Shown piece by piece: positions 43,264 through 52,866 of a stretch of DNA of 64,000 nucleotides. Origin of the DNA: Pseudomonas xionganensis (GTDB lineage: Bacteria > Pseudomonadota > Gammaproteobacteria > Pseudomonadales > Pseudomonadaceae); assembly GCF_009763245.1 (NCBI RefSeq), contig NZ_WKJZ01000001.1, forward strand, positions 884,455 to 948,454, written 5' to 3'. Position numbers and translations under genes: made by a program. Under the pieces are notes generated by a model. It saw nothing but the letters and a program-made list of their open reading frames with translations. It had not been told where the DNA came from and ran no database searches. How positions within the stretch are numbered: position 1 is the stretch's first letter; each line of letters opens with the position of its first letter.

Positions 43264-45864
43264 TCAGGCCAGTGGCAGGCTGAAATAAAAGCGGGTGCCG
43301 GCGCTTGAGCTGGTAAAGCCGATGCTGCCCTGCATGCGCTCCACCAGGGCCTTGCAGATACTCAGGCCCAGGCCGGTGCCGTTCTGGCGCCGACTGTCCG
43401 AGCCGTCGGCCTGGGCGAAGCGCTGGAAGATGCGCGCCTGGAACGCCGGATCGATACCCGTGCCCTGGTCGCTGACACTGATCAGGGCCTGCTGGCCGTC
43501 GACCTCGGCACACAGGGTCACCTGCTGGCCGGCGCTGGAGAACTTCACGGCATTGCTGATCAGGTTGCTCAGAACCTGCTGCAGGCGCAGGGCGTCGGCT
43601 TGTACTCGGTAGTGCTCGGGCAAGGCCTGGGTGTCCAGGGTCAGGTGCACGGCGAAGCTGTCGGCATAGCCTTGGTTGTGGGCCAGCGCCTGTTGCAGTT
43701 GTTGGCGCAGGTCGAGGGGCTCCAGATGCAGACCGGCGCGGCCGGATTCGAGCTTTTCGATATCGAGAATGTCGTTGACGAGGCTGATCAGGCGCTCGCT
43801 GTTGCTCTGGGCGATCTGCACCAGTTGGCTGGCCTGCTCCGGCAGTGGGCCGGCGACGCCGCCGAGCAGCAGGCCGAGGGAACCCTTGATCGAGGTCAGG
43901 GGCGTGCGCAGTTCATGGCTGACAGTGGAGACGAACTCGCTTTTCAGGCGCTCGACCTGTTTGCGCGGGCTGATATCTCGCAGCACACCGATGTAGCTCA
44001 GCTGCTCACCCCGTTGATAGCGGCTCAGGCTGATTTCCAGTTCCAGCTGGCGACCATCGGCATGCCGGCCGAGCAACTCCAGAGGGCGGCCCTGCTCCGC
44101 AGTATGGAATGCCCAGTGTGGGTTCTGCAGGCTGGGCAGGAATGCACTGAGGTTCAGGCCGTGCAGTTGGTCCGGTTGCAGGCCGAACAGTGCTGCGGTG
44201 GCAGGGTTGGCCCGTTCGACCCGGCCCTGGACGTCGAAGATCAGGATCGACTCGGCGGCATGGTCGAGGATGGTGCTCAGCTCCAGCGTGCGCTGACGCA
44301 CCTGCTGGCGGATCTGCTCGGCGCGGCCACTGACTGAGAGCAGAAAACCGCCGAGCAGGCTGCACAGCAGCAGGCCGCCGGCCAGCACGGCCCAGGACTG
44401 CAGGCTGCGCTGATGATTGAGCAGGGCCGTGCTGGGGGCGATGCTGACCTGCAACAGGCGTCCGGCGACCTCCAGTTGTTCACGCCAGAGCAGCGGCTCG
44501 GCATAAGGCGGCAGTTCCAGTTTGGCAGGCCCATACAGCAAGGCCGGCGTGTCCTGGATATCGAGCACCTGCAGCTGGTAGTCATCCCGGGGGTAGGCGG
44601 CCAGGGCGTGCTCAATCAGCTCGTCGGCCCGCAGCACGGCAACGACGAAACCGTACAGCTGTTGGCGCCGCTCAGTCACAGTGGCCGGTAGCTTGCCCCG
44701 GTAGACCGGCTGGTAGAGCAGCACGCCGGGACGCGGCTGGTCGTCCTGAATCAGGCTGATGGGGGCGAGCATGCGCTGTTCGCCGCTATCACGGGCCTGG
44801 TTCAGGGCTGCCTGGCGCAGAGGGTCCACGTACACATCCACGCCCAGGGTACGAGGTGCATCGCTCGCCGGTTCGATATAGAGAATGGGGGTATGTGCCA
44901 TATGACTACCGGCCGGCTGCAGGCTGCCGTCAGCGTTTCGCTGGCGTATATGGAAGTCGGTGAGCCCCAGTTCGCGTTGCTGCTGCTCGAAACGGGGCCT
45001 TTCGGCTGCACTGATCCAGGGGTTCCAGCTCAGGGCATGCAGGCCTGGCAGTTGTTTACGCAAGGGCGTGACGAAACGTTTGAACTCGTCGCGCTCGACC
45101 TGCTGAGAGGCCGCGAATAGCCGCTCGATCGACTGCAGGGTCAGGGACTGCTGGCGAAAGCTCAGTTGCAGGCTGGCCAGCATCAGCTTGGCCTGCTCAT
45201 GCACGCGGTAGCGCAGCTCGTTCTGCTCCACCTGGCTGGCGCGCAGGAAGATCAGCACCACCAGGGCGCAGCCGGCCAGCAGTGGTAGACCGACCGTGCT
45301 GGCCCGGCTGCGCCACAGCACCCGCGGCTGAGCGAACAGGATCAGGGTCAAGGGCAGGGCGATCAGCACGCCGATGCTGTCGCCGACCCACCAGGTCCAG
45401 GCGCTGATTGGCCAGTGGCTGAGGGGAATCACCCCGAACAACACCAGGCTGCCGCTGCCCAGCGCGGCACTGACCAGGCAGGCCAGGGGGCCGCCCAGCA
45501 GCAGGGTGAGAAAGATGCTGCGCTCGTCGGTCAGCGGGTCGGGGTAGCCGACCAGGCGCTGGATCAGCCAGGCACCCAGGGCGCAGGCCAGGGTACTGCC
45601 ACTGGCGATCACCAGTGCCAGTTGCACGGCGTTGGCATCCAGTGCCGGTGCGATGCTGAGGTTGAGCAGGGTCGAGCCGAGCCACACCCCGGGCAGCAGC
45701 CGGTAGCCCCAGAGCAGGGTGGCGGCCAGGGCAATGCCGATGGGCGGGAAGATGGCGCTGGCAAAGCCGGGCGGGATGGCCAGCAGCGCCAGGCGCCCGG
45801 CCAGGGCATAGACCGCAACCAGCAGCAGGCAGTGCAGAAACCACGGGATGGGAGGTCGCATCAT
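43264..45864 (-). CDS. orphan membrane sensor histidine kinase (MASE1-CHASE-PAS-HisKA-HATPase)
   Basis: An 866-aa inner-membrane kinase. Residues 1 to about 195 form a MASE1-type multi-helix sensor (FPPIGIALAATLLWGYRLLPG). A periplasmic CHASE domain follows (about 215-440), then a transmembrane helix, a PAS domain (about 525-640), HisKA with the phospho-acceptor in VSTVSHELRTPLTSIKG, and an ATPase domain (NAVKFSSAGQQ, SDQGTGIDPAF, GTGLGLSICKAL). No receiver domain or response-regulator gene is adjacent, so its partner and signal are unknown; CHASE suggests a small extracellular ligand. Confidence 0.9.
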   Translation of the reverse strand: MMRPPIPWFLHCLLLVAVYALAGRLALLAIPPGFASAIFPPIGIALAATLLWGYRLLPGVWLGSTLLNLSIAPALDANAVQLALVIASGSTLACALGAWLIQRLVGYPDPLTDERSIFLTLLLGGPLACLVSAALGSGSLVLFGVIPLSHWPISAWTWWVGDSIGVLIALPLTLILFAQPRVLWRSRASTVGLPLLAGCALVVLIFLRASQVEQNELRYRVHEQAKLMLASLQLSFRQQSLTLQSIERLFAASQQVERDEFKRFVTPLRKQLPGLHALSWNPWISAAERPRFEQQQRELGLTDFHIRQRNADGSLQPAGSHMAHTPILYIEPASDAPRTLGVDVYVDPLRQAALNQARDSGEQRMLAPISLIQDDQPRPGVLLYQPVYRGKLPATVTERRQQLYGFVVAVLRADELIEHALAAYPRDDYQLQVLDIQDTPALLYGPAKLELPPYAEPLLWREQLEVAGRLLQVSIAPSTALLNHQRSLQSWAVLAGGLLLCSLLGGFLLSVSGRAEQIRQQVRQRTLELSTILDHAAESILIFDVQGRVERANPATAALFGLQPDQLHGLNLSAFLPSLQNPHWAFHTAEQGRPLELLGRHADGRQLELEISLSRYQRGEQLSYIGVLRDISPRKQVERLKSEFVSTVSHELRTPLTSIKGSLGLLLGGVAGPLPEQASQLVQIAQSNSERLISLVNDILDIEKLESGRAGLHLEPLDLRQQLQQALAHNQGYADSFAVHLTLDTQALPEHYRVQADALRLQQVLSNLISNAVKFSSAGQQVTLCAEVDGQQALISVSDQGTGIDPAFQARIFQRFAQADGSDSRRQNGTGLGLSICKALVERMQGSIGFTSSSAGTRFYFSLPLA

Positions 45865-46190
45865 TCAGGGCAGGATCCTGGCGGTCGCACAGCCGTCGAA
45901 AAGAAGACGCGACCTATCAGAGTAAAGCAGGTATCGGTTTCGGCAGCCATGGGGCGCGGGCCTGCCTGCGGCTCGCTGATGGGCTGGGCGCATGCGGCGC
46001 GTGTTTGCTGCCGTTCCTGCTGGTGGGGTGATGAGGGTTATTGCTTTGAGTTGAAAGCAAAATGCCTCTGGGGTATCAGTTTTTCAGTTTCTGCTGCTCT
46101 GGGCTTAATCCGGGTTGATCCAGTATTTGTAAGGGTTTTAGCCGATGTCGAGCGTGTGAAAGGCTGGTGCCCAGGTTGCGCAAGGTTGTC
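45865..46190. other. non-coding gap between the kinase and betI, no further gene seen
   Basis: The region holds short frames only. The composition shifts from GC-rich near the kinase start to noticeably AT-rich toward betI, as expected for a promoter region. I see no hairpin or repeat of note. Confidence 0.5.
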
Positions 46191-46219
46191 TTGAACAGTT
46201 TTTATCGTTAAGGTTTATT
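46191..46219 (+). promoter_or_regulatory. candidate sigma-70 promoter of betI-betB-betA
   Basis: TTGAAC (46191-46196) is followed after 17 nt by TTTATT; TATTTT at 19 nt is an alternative. It lies in an AT-rich tract directly before the palindromic BetI-like operator. Confidence 0.45.
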
Positions 46220-46222
46220 TTA

Positions 46223-46236
46223 ATTGAACGATCAAT
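46223..46236. promoter_or_regulatory. candidate BetI operator
   Basis: ATTGA-ACGA-TCAAT is an inverted repeat just downstream of the candidate promoter and 10 nt before the betI ATG. Position and symmetry fit autorepression by the TetR-type BetI, relieved by choline. Binding is inferred. Confidence 0.6.
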
Positions 46237-46245
46237 CAATAAAAA

Positions 46246-46860
46246 ATGCCCAAGATTGGAATCAAGCAAACCCGCCGCCAGCAGTTGATCCAGGCCACCC
46301 TGGAATCGATCGCCGAGCTGGGCCTGCAGGACACCACCATCCTCACCATCAGCCGCAAGGCGCAGCTGTCCTCGGGGATCATCAGCCACTACTTCGGCGG
46401 TAAGCAGGCGCTGATTGAAGCCGCGCTGCGCTATCTGCTGGAGCAGTTGCGTCTGGAGCTGTTGCAGCGACTGCAGCAGGGGGCGATCAGCCCTGAGCAG
46501 CGTCTGCTGGCCATCGTCGAAGCCAACTTCACCGAGTTCCAGCGCTCCGAGCTGGCGGCGCGCACCTGGCTGAGCTTCTGGGCCCGCTCGATGCACGAGC
46601 CGGGCCTGGCGCGGCTGCAGCGCATCAACAACCGCCGCCTGTACAGCAACCTGCGCTTTGCCTTTGCCCAGCGTCTGCCTGCTGCTGTCGCCAGCGATGC
46701 GGCGGCCCAGGCCGCGGCACTGATCGACGGCTTCTGGCTGCGCAGCGCCCTGGATGCCGACCCCCAGGCCAGCTTCAGCCGCGCCGAGCGCCTGTGCAAA
46801 GCCTTTGTCCTGCAGTGCCTGGCGGCTGAAACCCACAACTTCAGCGAGGAGCGCCCATGA
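46246..46860 (+). CDS. betI: choline-responsive repressor BetI
   Basis: A 204-aa TetR-family repressor. The DNA-binding domain (about 1-60) reads [19 protein letters not shown] and [16 protein letters not shown]. The C-terminal ligand domain has [14 protein letters not shown]. It represses the choline-to-betaine genes until choline is present. The ATG is preceded by an A-rich stretch with no clear ribosome binding site. Its stop overlaps the betB ATG (ATGA). Confidence 0.95.
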   Translation: MPKIGIKQTRRQQLIQATLESIAELGLQDTTILTISRKAQLSSGIISHYFGGKQALIEAALRYLLEQLRLELLQRLQQGAISPEQRLLAIVEANFTEFQRSELAARTWLSFWARSMHEPGLARLQRINNRRLYSNLRFAFAQRLPAAVASDAAAQAAALIDGFWLRSALDADPQASFSRAERLCKAFVLQCLAAETHNFSEERP

Positions 46861-48320
46861 GCTTGCCCCGTTACCTTAACCATATCCACGGCCAGCCCCT
46901 GGCCAACGCCAGCGGTGAAACCTTCGAGGTGATCAACCCGGCTACCGGCGCGGTGATCTATCAGGTCGAGGTGGCCGATCAGTCCATCCGTGAAGCGGCC
47001 CTGCGCAGCGCCGCCGCAGGTTTTGCCGCCTGGTCGGCACTCTCCGGCCTGCAGCGCAGCCGTATCCTGCAGCGCGCCGTGGCCCTGCTGCGCGAGCGCA
47101 ACGATGAGCTGGCGGCGATCGAAGTGGCCGACACCGGCAAGCCCTGGCAGGAAGCCGCCGTGGTGGATGTGCAGACCGGCGCCGATTCCATCGAATTCTT
47201 CGCCGGCCTGGCACCCAGTCTGGAGGGCAATCACCAGGACCTAGGCGGCGATTTCTACTACACCCGCCGCGAGCCTCTGGGCATCTGCGCCGGCATCGGT
47301 GCATGGAACTACCCGCTGCAGATCGCCTGCTGGAAGGCTGCGCCCGCTCTGGCCTGTGGCAACAGCATGATCTTTAAGCCCTCGGAGGAAACCCCGCTGG
47401 GCGCCCTCAAGCTGGCGGAAATCTTTATCGAGGCCGGCATGCCGCCGGGGGTGTTCAACGTGGTGCAGGGCGATGGCCGGGTGGGCGCCTGGCTGGCCGA
47501 GCAGCCGCAGATCGCCAAGGTGTCCTTTACCGGCCAGGTCAGCACCGGGCAGAAGGTCATGGCCGCGGCCGCCGGCTCACTCAAGGAAGTGACCATGGAA
47601 CTGGGCGGCAAGTCGCCGCTGATCATCTTCGACGATGCCGACCTGGATAACGCAGTGTCCGCCGCGCTGCTCGGCAACTTCTACACCCAGGGCGAGATCT
47701 GCACCAACGGCACCCGGGTGTTCGTTCACGACAGCCTCTACGACGATTTCTGTGCGCGCCTGCTGAGTCGGGTGCGGGAGAACATCCGCATGGGTGACCC
47801 GATGGACCCGGCGACCAATTTCGGTGCGCTGATTTCCCGTGCCCATCAGGACAAGGTGCTCGGCTATATCGAGCAGGGCCTGGCCGAAGGCGCCACCCTG
47901 CTGTGTGGTGGCCGGGCGGCGCAGCCGGCCTGCGCGCCGGGCGGCTATTTCGTCGAGCCCACTGTCTTTGGCGATTGCCATGACGACATGCGCATCTGCC
48001 GCGAGGAAATCTTCGGCCCGGTCATGAGCCTGCTGCGCTTTCACGACGAGGCCGATGTGATCCGCCGCGCCAATGACACCGACACCGGCCTGGCGGCTGG
48101 GGTCTTTACCCGCGATATTCGCCGCGCCCACCGAGTGGTGGCGCAACTGCAGGCGGGCATCTGCTGGATCAACGCCTATGGCGCCTCGCCCGCCGAGATG
48201 CCGGTGGGCGGTTACAAGCTCTCCGGTATCGGCCGCGAGAACGGCCTGGCCACCCTCAATCACTACACCCAGCTCAAGGCCGTTTATGTCGGCATGGAGG
48301 ACCTGCAGAGCCCTTTCTAA
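46857..48320 (+). CDS. betB: betaine aldehyde dehydrogenase
   Basis: A 487-aa NAD(P)-dependent aldehyde dehydrogenase that makes the osmoprotectant glycine betaine. Catalytic Glu248 (TMELGGKSP) and Cys282 (GEICTNG) are present, as is the cofactor motif [11 protein letters not shown]. Its length matches BetB. It follows betI by overlap and precedes betA by 16 nt. Confidence 0.97.
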   Translation: MSLPRYLNHIHGQPLANASGETFEVINPATGAVIYQVEVADQSIREAALRSAAAGFAAWSALSGLQRSRILQRAVALLRERNDELAAIEVADTGKPWQEAAVVDVQTGADSIEFFAGLAPSLEGNHQDLGGDFYYTRREPLGICAGIGAWNYPLQIACWKAAPALACGNSMIFKPSEETPLGALKLAEIFIEAGMPPGVFNVVQGDGRVGAWLAEQPQIAKVSFTGQVSTGQKVMAAAAGSLKEVTMELGGKSPLIIFDDADLDNAVSAALLGNFYTQGEICTNGTRVFVHDSLYDDFCARLLSRVRENIRMGDPMDPATNFGALISRAHQDKVLGYIEQGLAEGATLLCGGRAAQPACAPGGYFVEPTVFGDCHDDMRICREEIFGPVMSLLRFHDEADVIRRANDTDTGLAAGVFTRDIRRAHRVVAQLQAGICWINAYGASPAEMPVGGYKLSGIGRENGLATLNHYTQLKAVYVGMEDLQSPF

Positions 48321-48336
48321 GGGCCAGGAGTCGCGC

Positions 48337-50022
48337 ATGACTTATTCTCAATTCGACTACATCATCATCGGCGCCGGCTCGGCCGGCTGCGTGCTGGCCA
48401 ACCGCCTCAGCGAAGACGGCCAGCACCAGGTGCTGCTGCTGGAGACCGGTGGCAGCGACAAGAGCATCTTTATCCAGATGCCCACCGCGCTCTCCATCCC
48501 CATGAACACGCGCAAATATGCGTGGCAGTTCACCAGCGATCCCGAACCCTACCTGGACAACCGCCAGATGCACTGCCCGCGCGGCAAGGTGCTGGGCGGC
48601 TCATCCTCGATCAACGGCATGGTCTACGTGCGCGGCCATGCCGGTGACTTCGACGAGTGGCAGGCCCTGGGTGCCGAAGATTGGGGTTATGCCCACTGCC
48701 TGCCGTACTTTCGCAAGGCCGAGACCTGGGCCTTCGGTGGCGATGCCTACCGGGGCGACACTGGCCCCCTGGCGGTGAACAACGGCAACAATATGCAGAA
48801 CCCGCTGTACCGCGCCTTTATCGACGCCGGGGTGCAGGCCGGCTATCCGGCCACTGCCGATTACAACGGCATGCAGCAGGAAGGCTTTGGCGCCATGCAC
48901 ATGACCGTCAAGAACGGTCGGCGCTGGTCCACCGCCAATGCCTACCTGCGCCCGGCCATGCAGCGCGACAACCTGACCGTGGTGACCCATGCTCTGGTCG
49001 AGCGCATCCTGCTCGACGGCCAGCGCGCCGTGGGCGTGCGCTACAGTCGCAAGGGGCAGACGCAAGAGGTGCGCTGCCGCGCCGAGGTGATCCTCAGTGC
49101 CGGCCCCATCGGTTCGCCGCACCTGCTGCAGCTGTCCGGCATCGGCCGCCCCGAGGTGCTGCAGGCCGCCGGCATCGAGGTGCAGCATGCGTTGCCGGGC
49201 GTCGGCGAGAACCTGCAGGATCACCTGGAGTTCTACTTCCAGTACCGTTGCCAGCAGCCGATCACCCTCAACGGCAAGCTCGATTGGTGGAACAAGTTGC
49301 TGATCGGCACCCGCTGGATCCTGAAAAAGGACGGCCTTGGCGCCACCAACCACTTCGAGTCCTGCGGCTTTATCCGCTCTAAGGCCGGGGTGCCCTGGCC
49401 GGATCTGCAGTACCACTTCCTGCCGGCGGCCATGCGTTACGACGGCAAGGAGGCCTTCGACGGCCATGGCTTCCAGCTGCATATCGGCCACAACAAGCCC
49501 AAGAGCCGCGGTTTCGTTCGCGTGCGCAGCGCCGATCCGGCTGAGGCCCCGCAGATTCGCTTCAACTACTTGCAGCATGAGGACGACCGCGAGGGCTTTC
49601 GTGCCTGCGTGCGCCTGACCCGGGAGATCATCGCGCAGCCGGCCATGGACCCCTATCGCGGCGAGGAAATCCAGCCGGGTCGCGGGGTGCAGAGTGACGA
49701 GGAAATCGATCGTTTCGTGCGCCAGGCGGTGGAGAGCGCCTACCACCCTTGCGGCAGCTGCCGCATGGGCGAGGATGAGCTGGCGGTGGTCGACTCGCAG
49801 ACCCGCGTGCATGGCCTTGAGGGCTTGCGCGTGGTGGACTCGTCGATCTTCCCGAGCATCCCCAACGGCAACCTCAATGCCCCGACCATCATGCTCGCCG
49901 AGCACGCCGCCGACCTGATTCGCGGCCGTGAAGCGTTGCCGGCCAGCGACCTGCCGGTGCGTGGCGATGCCCAGTGGCAGAGCCGTCAGCGCCTGCAGGC
50001 GGCCATGCGCCCGGCGTCCTGA
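48337..50022 (+). CDS. betA: choline dehydrogenase
   Basis: A 561-aa GMC-family flavoprotein that oxidises choline to betaine aldehyde, probably membrane-associated. FAD motif [21 protein letters not shown] signature [14 protein letters not shown] and catalytic-site segment [10 protein letters not shown] are all present. I start at the ATG at 48337 with AGGAG upstream; the earlier in-frame codons lie inside betB. A short ORF and a transporter gene follow. Confidence 0.97.
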   Translation: MTYSQFDYIIIGAGSAGCVLANRLSEDGQHQVLLLETGGSDKSIFIQMPTALSIPMNTRKYAWQFTSDPEPYLDNRQMHCPRGKVLGGSSSINGMVYVRGHAGDFDEWQALGAEDWGYAHCLPYFRKAETWAFGGDAYRGDTGPLAVNNGNNMQNPLYRAFIDAGVQAGYPATADYNGMQQEGFGAMHMTVKNGRRWSTANAYLRPAMQRDNLTVVTHALVERILLDGQRAVGVRYSRKGQTQEVRCRAEVILSAGPIGSPHLLQLSGIGRPEVLQAAGIEVQHALPGVGENLQDHLEFYFQYRCQQPITLNGKLDWWNKLLIGTRWILKKDGLGATNHFESCGFIRSKAGVPWPDLQYHFLPAAMRYDGKEAFDGHGFQLHIGHNKPKSRGFVRVRSADPAEAPQIRFNYLQHEDDREGFRACVRLTREIIAQPAMDPYRGEEIQPGRGVQSDEEIDRFVRQAVESAYHPCGSCRMGEDELAVVDSQTRVHGLEGLRVVDSSIFPSIPNGNLNAPTIMLAEHAADLIRGREALPASDLPVRGDAQWQSRQRLQAAMRPAS

Positions 50023-50083
50023 ACCCAGATTCGGGGCGCTGTGCGCCCCCGTTAGCACACCCCAACAACAGGAGGAGCACCCC

Positions 50084-50131
50084 ATGCGATTAAACAAAGA
50101 ACCCACTCATTACGACCGGAGGCAGCCATGA
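50084..50131 (+). CDS. 15-codon small ORF coupled to the BCCT-like gene
   Basis: The ATG at 50084 has a near-perfect ribosome binding site (AGGAGGAG, 6 nt away). The frame encodes MRLNKEPTHYDRRQP and stops at a TGA that overlaps the next ATG (ATGA at 50128-50131). The peptide is hydrophilic and basic with no known motif. It may be a leader peptide that loads ribosomes onto the transporter gene, or a real small protein. I saw it only by reading the sequence; peptide evidence is lacking. Confidence 0.55.
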   Translation: MRLNKEPTHYDRRQP

Positions 50132-51342
50132 CCCTCTGGTTATCCCTAGGCCTGATCTTCACCTTCGCTGCCATGGCAGTCATCCTCCTCAAATGGGGCA
50201 ACCTGCGCTGTATCGGCGTGACCCCGGTACGTACCTTCACCTTTATCGCGATTCTCTTCACCTCGGGCCTGGATGTCGGCCTGATCATGTTCCCCCTCAC
50301 CGAGTTCGCCAGCTACGCCGACCCGGAAAATCTCGAATATGCCTTCGCCAACCCCCTGGCGATCGAATTTGGCTTCTGGGCCTTTTTGATCTGGGGCTTC
50401 TACTTCCTCACCTGTTTCTACTTCTGCGTGATCGAACCGCGGGTGGGCTTCTTCGAGATTCCCCTGGTCAAATTGGTCAACAACCTGGTGATCATCGGCA
50501 CCTGTGCCTTTACCGCGTTCCTGCTGCTGAGCAACCTGCCCTGGTACCTGCCGCAGATCGGTGATGGCGAGAGCCTGGTGCCGACCTTCTACCTGATCGT
50601 CCTGGCGGCGATTGCCATGGCGGTCTACTCCAGCACCAGCCTGCGCTATGTGCGCCTGCTGAGCCTGGGCACCACCTGGCTGTTTATCGCCCTGATCGGC
50701 TTTATGTGGAGTGCGGCGTTTCTCACCGACCAGGGCGATGTCGGCGACTTTATCGCCACCGCCAGCCTGATCGGCGCCTACTTCGGCAACCTGCACCAGT
50801 TCGTGCTGCCGCTCAACGACTACCACGAGTTCTACCTGTTCTGGTGGTTCTCCTGGAGCATCATGATCGGCCAGTTCACTGCCCGCTTTGCCGGCGGCCT
50901 GCGCACCTGGCAGCTGATGGCGGCGATGATGGTGTTCCCGTCCCTGGCCATCGGCGTCTGGTTCAGCGTGCTGTACTACTACCATGTCGAGGAACTGGCC
51001 ATCAGCGGCTTTATCAACCTGGCCATGGTGAGTGTGGGCGTGCTGATGGTGATCAACTCCCTGGACTCGCTGATCCGCCTGTACACCGACAACCTGGGCA
51101 TGACCACCCAGCGATTGGGCAAGCCGCTCTACCTGCTCGGCAATCTGTTGCTGATGTGCCTGCTGACCTTGCTGTTCAAGCTGGAATTCCTGCAGATCCA
51201 GTGGGTCGGCGCTCTGGTCATCGGCCTGTTCTTCGGCTGCTTCGGCTATATCCTGCTGAAGAAGCGTGAAGCGGTGGCCGGTATCACCGCCTCGCCTCGG
51301 GAGAACACCATGGACTTCAGCAAGATCGAGTGGGCCAGCTAA
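50128..51342 (+). CDS. compact BCCT-like membrane transporter, probable choline or betaine uptake
   Basis: A 404-aa polytopic membrane protein with about 10-12 helices. It aligns by eye with BCCT transporters in the TM3-like segment (SGLDVGLIMFPLTEF), the TM8 signature region (FWWFSWSIMIGQFTARFAGGLRT) and the late segment VINSLDSLIRLYTD, like the TSxDS region of BCCTs. It is about 100 residues shorter than BetT or BetP and has no long cytoplasmic tail. CGGAGG lies 6 nt before its ATG, and it overlaps the small ORF. Its place at the end of the bet operon suggests choline import. Family identity is likely but distant. Confidence 0.7.
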   Translation: MTLWLSLGLIFTFAAMAVILLKWGNLRCIGVTPVRTFTFIAILFTSGLDVGLIMFPLTEFASYADPENLEYAFANPLAIEFGFWAFLIWGFYFLTCFYFCVIEPRVGFFEIPLVKLVNNLVIIGTCAFTAFLLLSNLPWYLPQIGDGESLVPTFYLIVLAAIAMAVYSSTSLRYVRLLSLGTTWLFIALIGFMWSAAFLTDQGDVGDFIATASLIGAYFGNLHQFVLPLNDYHEFYLFWWFSWSIMIGQFTARFAGGLRTWQLMAAMMVFPSLAIGVWFSVLYYYHVEELAISGFINLAMVSVGVLMVINSLDSLIRLYTDNLGMTTQRLGKPLYLLGNLLLMCLLTLLFKLEFLQIQWVGALVIGLFFGCFGYILLKKREAVAGITASPRENTMDFSKIEWAS

Positions 51343-51370
51343 GCAGTGGTCCTGGCGCTCGACGCCCATG

Positions 51371-51406
51371 AAAAAGCCTCGCCCGAGTGATCTGGCGGGG
51401 CTTTTT
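51371..51406. terminator. bidirectional terminator after the bet operon
   Basis: AAAAAGCC-T-CGCC pairs with GGCG-G-GGCTTTTT, with A- and T-runs, between converging genes. Confidence 0.9.
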
Positions 51407-51429
51407 CTTGATGGCGTGGATCGGCTTCG

Positions 51430-52833
51430 CTAGCGCATCAGGCCTTCCAGCACATCCGCCACGCGCATGGCCATCTTTCTGCGCCAGGGCGCGCTATGGG
51501 GGTTGGCCAGTACCCGGTCTTCATGGGCGAAGCTGTGGATGATGGCGTTGTAGCCGAGCCAGCGCAGGGGCTCGGGCTCCCAGTGCGGTAGCTGCCTGAT
51601 GGCGCCGTGCTGCACCCAGGGCTGGCGGGTCAGCTGGTTGTCCTGGCCGAGGATCAGGGCGGCCAGGGTGCGTCCCCCCAGGTTGCTGGCGCCTACGCCT
51701 TCGCCGCCATAGCCGCCGGCCAGGGCGATGCCGCTGGCCTGGTCCAGCAGCATATGCGGGCGGAAGCGCCGGGCCATGCCCAGGTTGCCGCCCCAGGTGT
51801 GAGTGATGCGCACGTCCTTGAGCTGCGGGAACAGCTCGCCAAACAGATAGCGGCGCAGTTCGCGCTCGTGCTCTGTGTGTTCGAAATCGTTGCGCAAACG
51901 GCCGCCAAAGCGGTAGCCGCCTCTGGCGCCGAACACCAGGCGATTATCGGCGGTGCGCTGGCCGTAGGTGACCTGGCGACTCAGCTCGCTAAAGGCCTCG
52001 CCGCGCTCCAGGCCGATCTCGGCCCAGACTTCCTTGGACAGCGGTTCGGTGGCCAGCAGCAGGCTCTGCACCGGCAGCTGGTGACGATGCAGCGGCGGCA
52101 GGCTGGCGGCATAGCCTTCCACGGCCGGGACTATCCACTGGGCGCGCACGCTGGCCTTGTCGGTGCGCAGCTGGCCGGGCTGCCAGTCCAGCACCGGGCT
52201 TTGCTCATAGAGTTCGACGCCCAGGGCGCTGACGCAGCGGGCCAGGCCACGTACCAGCTTGGCCGGCTGGATGGTGGCGCAGTGCGGGCTGTGAATGGCG
52301 CCGAAGGCGTTGGTCATGCTGATGCGTTTGCCGAGGTCGAAGGGGGTGAGCCAGCGGTAGTCGGTCTCATCCAGGCCCAGGGCACGCAGGGCGGCGAGCT
52401 GGGCCTTGAGGCTGTCCAGCTGTTCGGGGTAACGCGCGGCGCAGTAGAACACCCCGCCCTTGCGGTAGTCGCAATGGATGCCTTCGCGCTCCAGCACCTG
52501 GGCCACCTCGTCGGGAATGCCATGCAGCAGGTCGAAGGCTTCGCGCCGGGCGCTGTTGTCCAGACCGGCGAGCAGGCGGTCTTCGCCGAGCAGGTTGCCC
52601 ATCAACCAGCCGCCGTTGCGCCCGGAGGCGCCAAAGCCCGCGATCTGCGCTTCCAGAACGGCGATGCGCAGCTGCGGGGCCTGGCGCTTGAGGTAGTAGG
52701 CGGTCCACAGCCCGGTGTAGCCGGCGCCGATGATCGCCACGTCGACCTCCAGGTCCTGCTCCAGGGCCGGGCGGGGCGTCAGGGGTTCGTCGAGCTGATC
52801 CATCCACAGACTGATGTTGCGCCAGGGGTTCAT
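51430..52833 (-). CDS. DAO-family FAD-dependent oxidoreductase
   Basis: A 467-aa flavoprotein. The FAD fold is DVAIIGAGYTGLWTAYYLK (about 32), followed by GFGASGRNGGW. The C-terminal GGYGGEGVGASNLGG is typical of DAO-type amine or amino-acid oxidases (PuuB/SoxA-like). GGAG precedes the ATG. The substrate is unknown; an amine or N-methylated amino acid is plausible. It is third in a minus-strand row with the NTF2-AraC regulator and the DUF3422 gene, which suggests the regulator controls it. Confidence 0.85.
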   Translation of the reverse strand: MNPWRNISLWMDQLDEPLTPRPALEQDLEVDVAIIGAGYTGLWTAYYLKRQAPQLRIAVLEAQIAGFGASGRNGGWLMGNLLGEDRLLAGLDNSARREAFDLLHGIPDEVAQVLEREGIHCDYRKGGVFYCAARYPEQLDSLKAQLAALRALGLDETDYRWLTPFDLGKRISMTNAFGAIHSPHCATIQPAKLVRGLARCVSALGVELYEQSPVLDWQPGQLRTDKASVRAQWIVPAVEGYAASLPPLHRHQLPVQSLLLATEPLSKEVWAEIGLERGEAFSELSRQVTYGQRTADNRLVFGARGGYRFGGRLRNDFEHTEHERELRRYLFGELFPQLKDVRITHTWGGNLGMARRFRPHMLLDQASGIALAGGYGGEGVGASNLGGRTLAALILGQDNQLTRQPWVQHGAIRQLPHWEPEPLRWLGYNAIIHSFAHEDRVLANPHSAPWRRKMAMRVADVLEGLMR

Positions 52834-52866
52834 GCAGGGGCTCCGAGCAAGTGGGATGGAGACAGC

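Noticed and set aside
48601..50106. A 501-codon minus-strand frame over betA
   Set aside because: Antisense to the conserved GMC enzyme; it begins in the small ORF region without a start signal.
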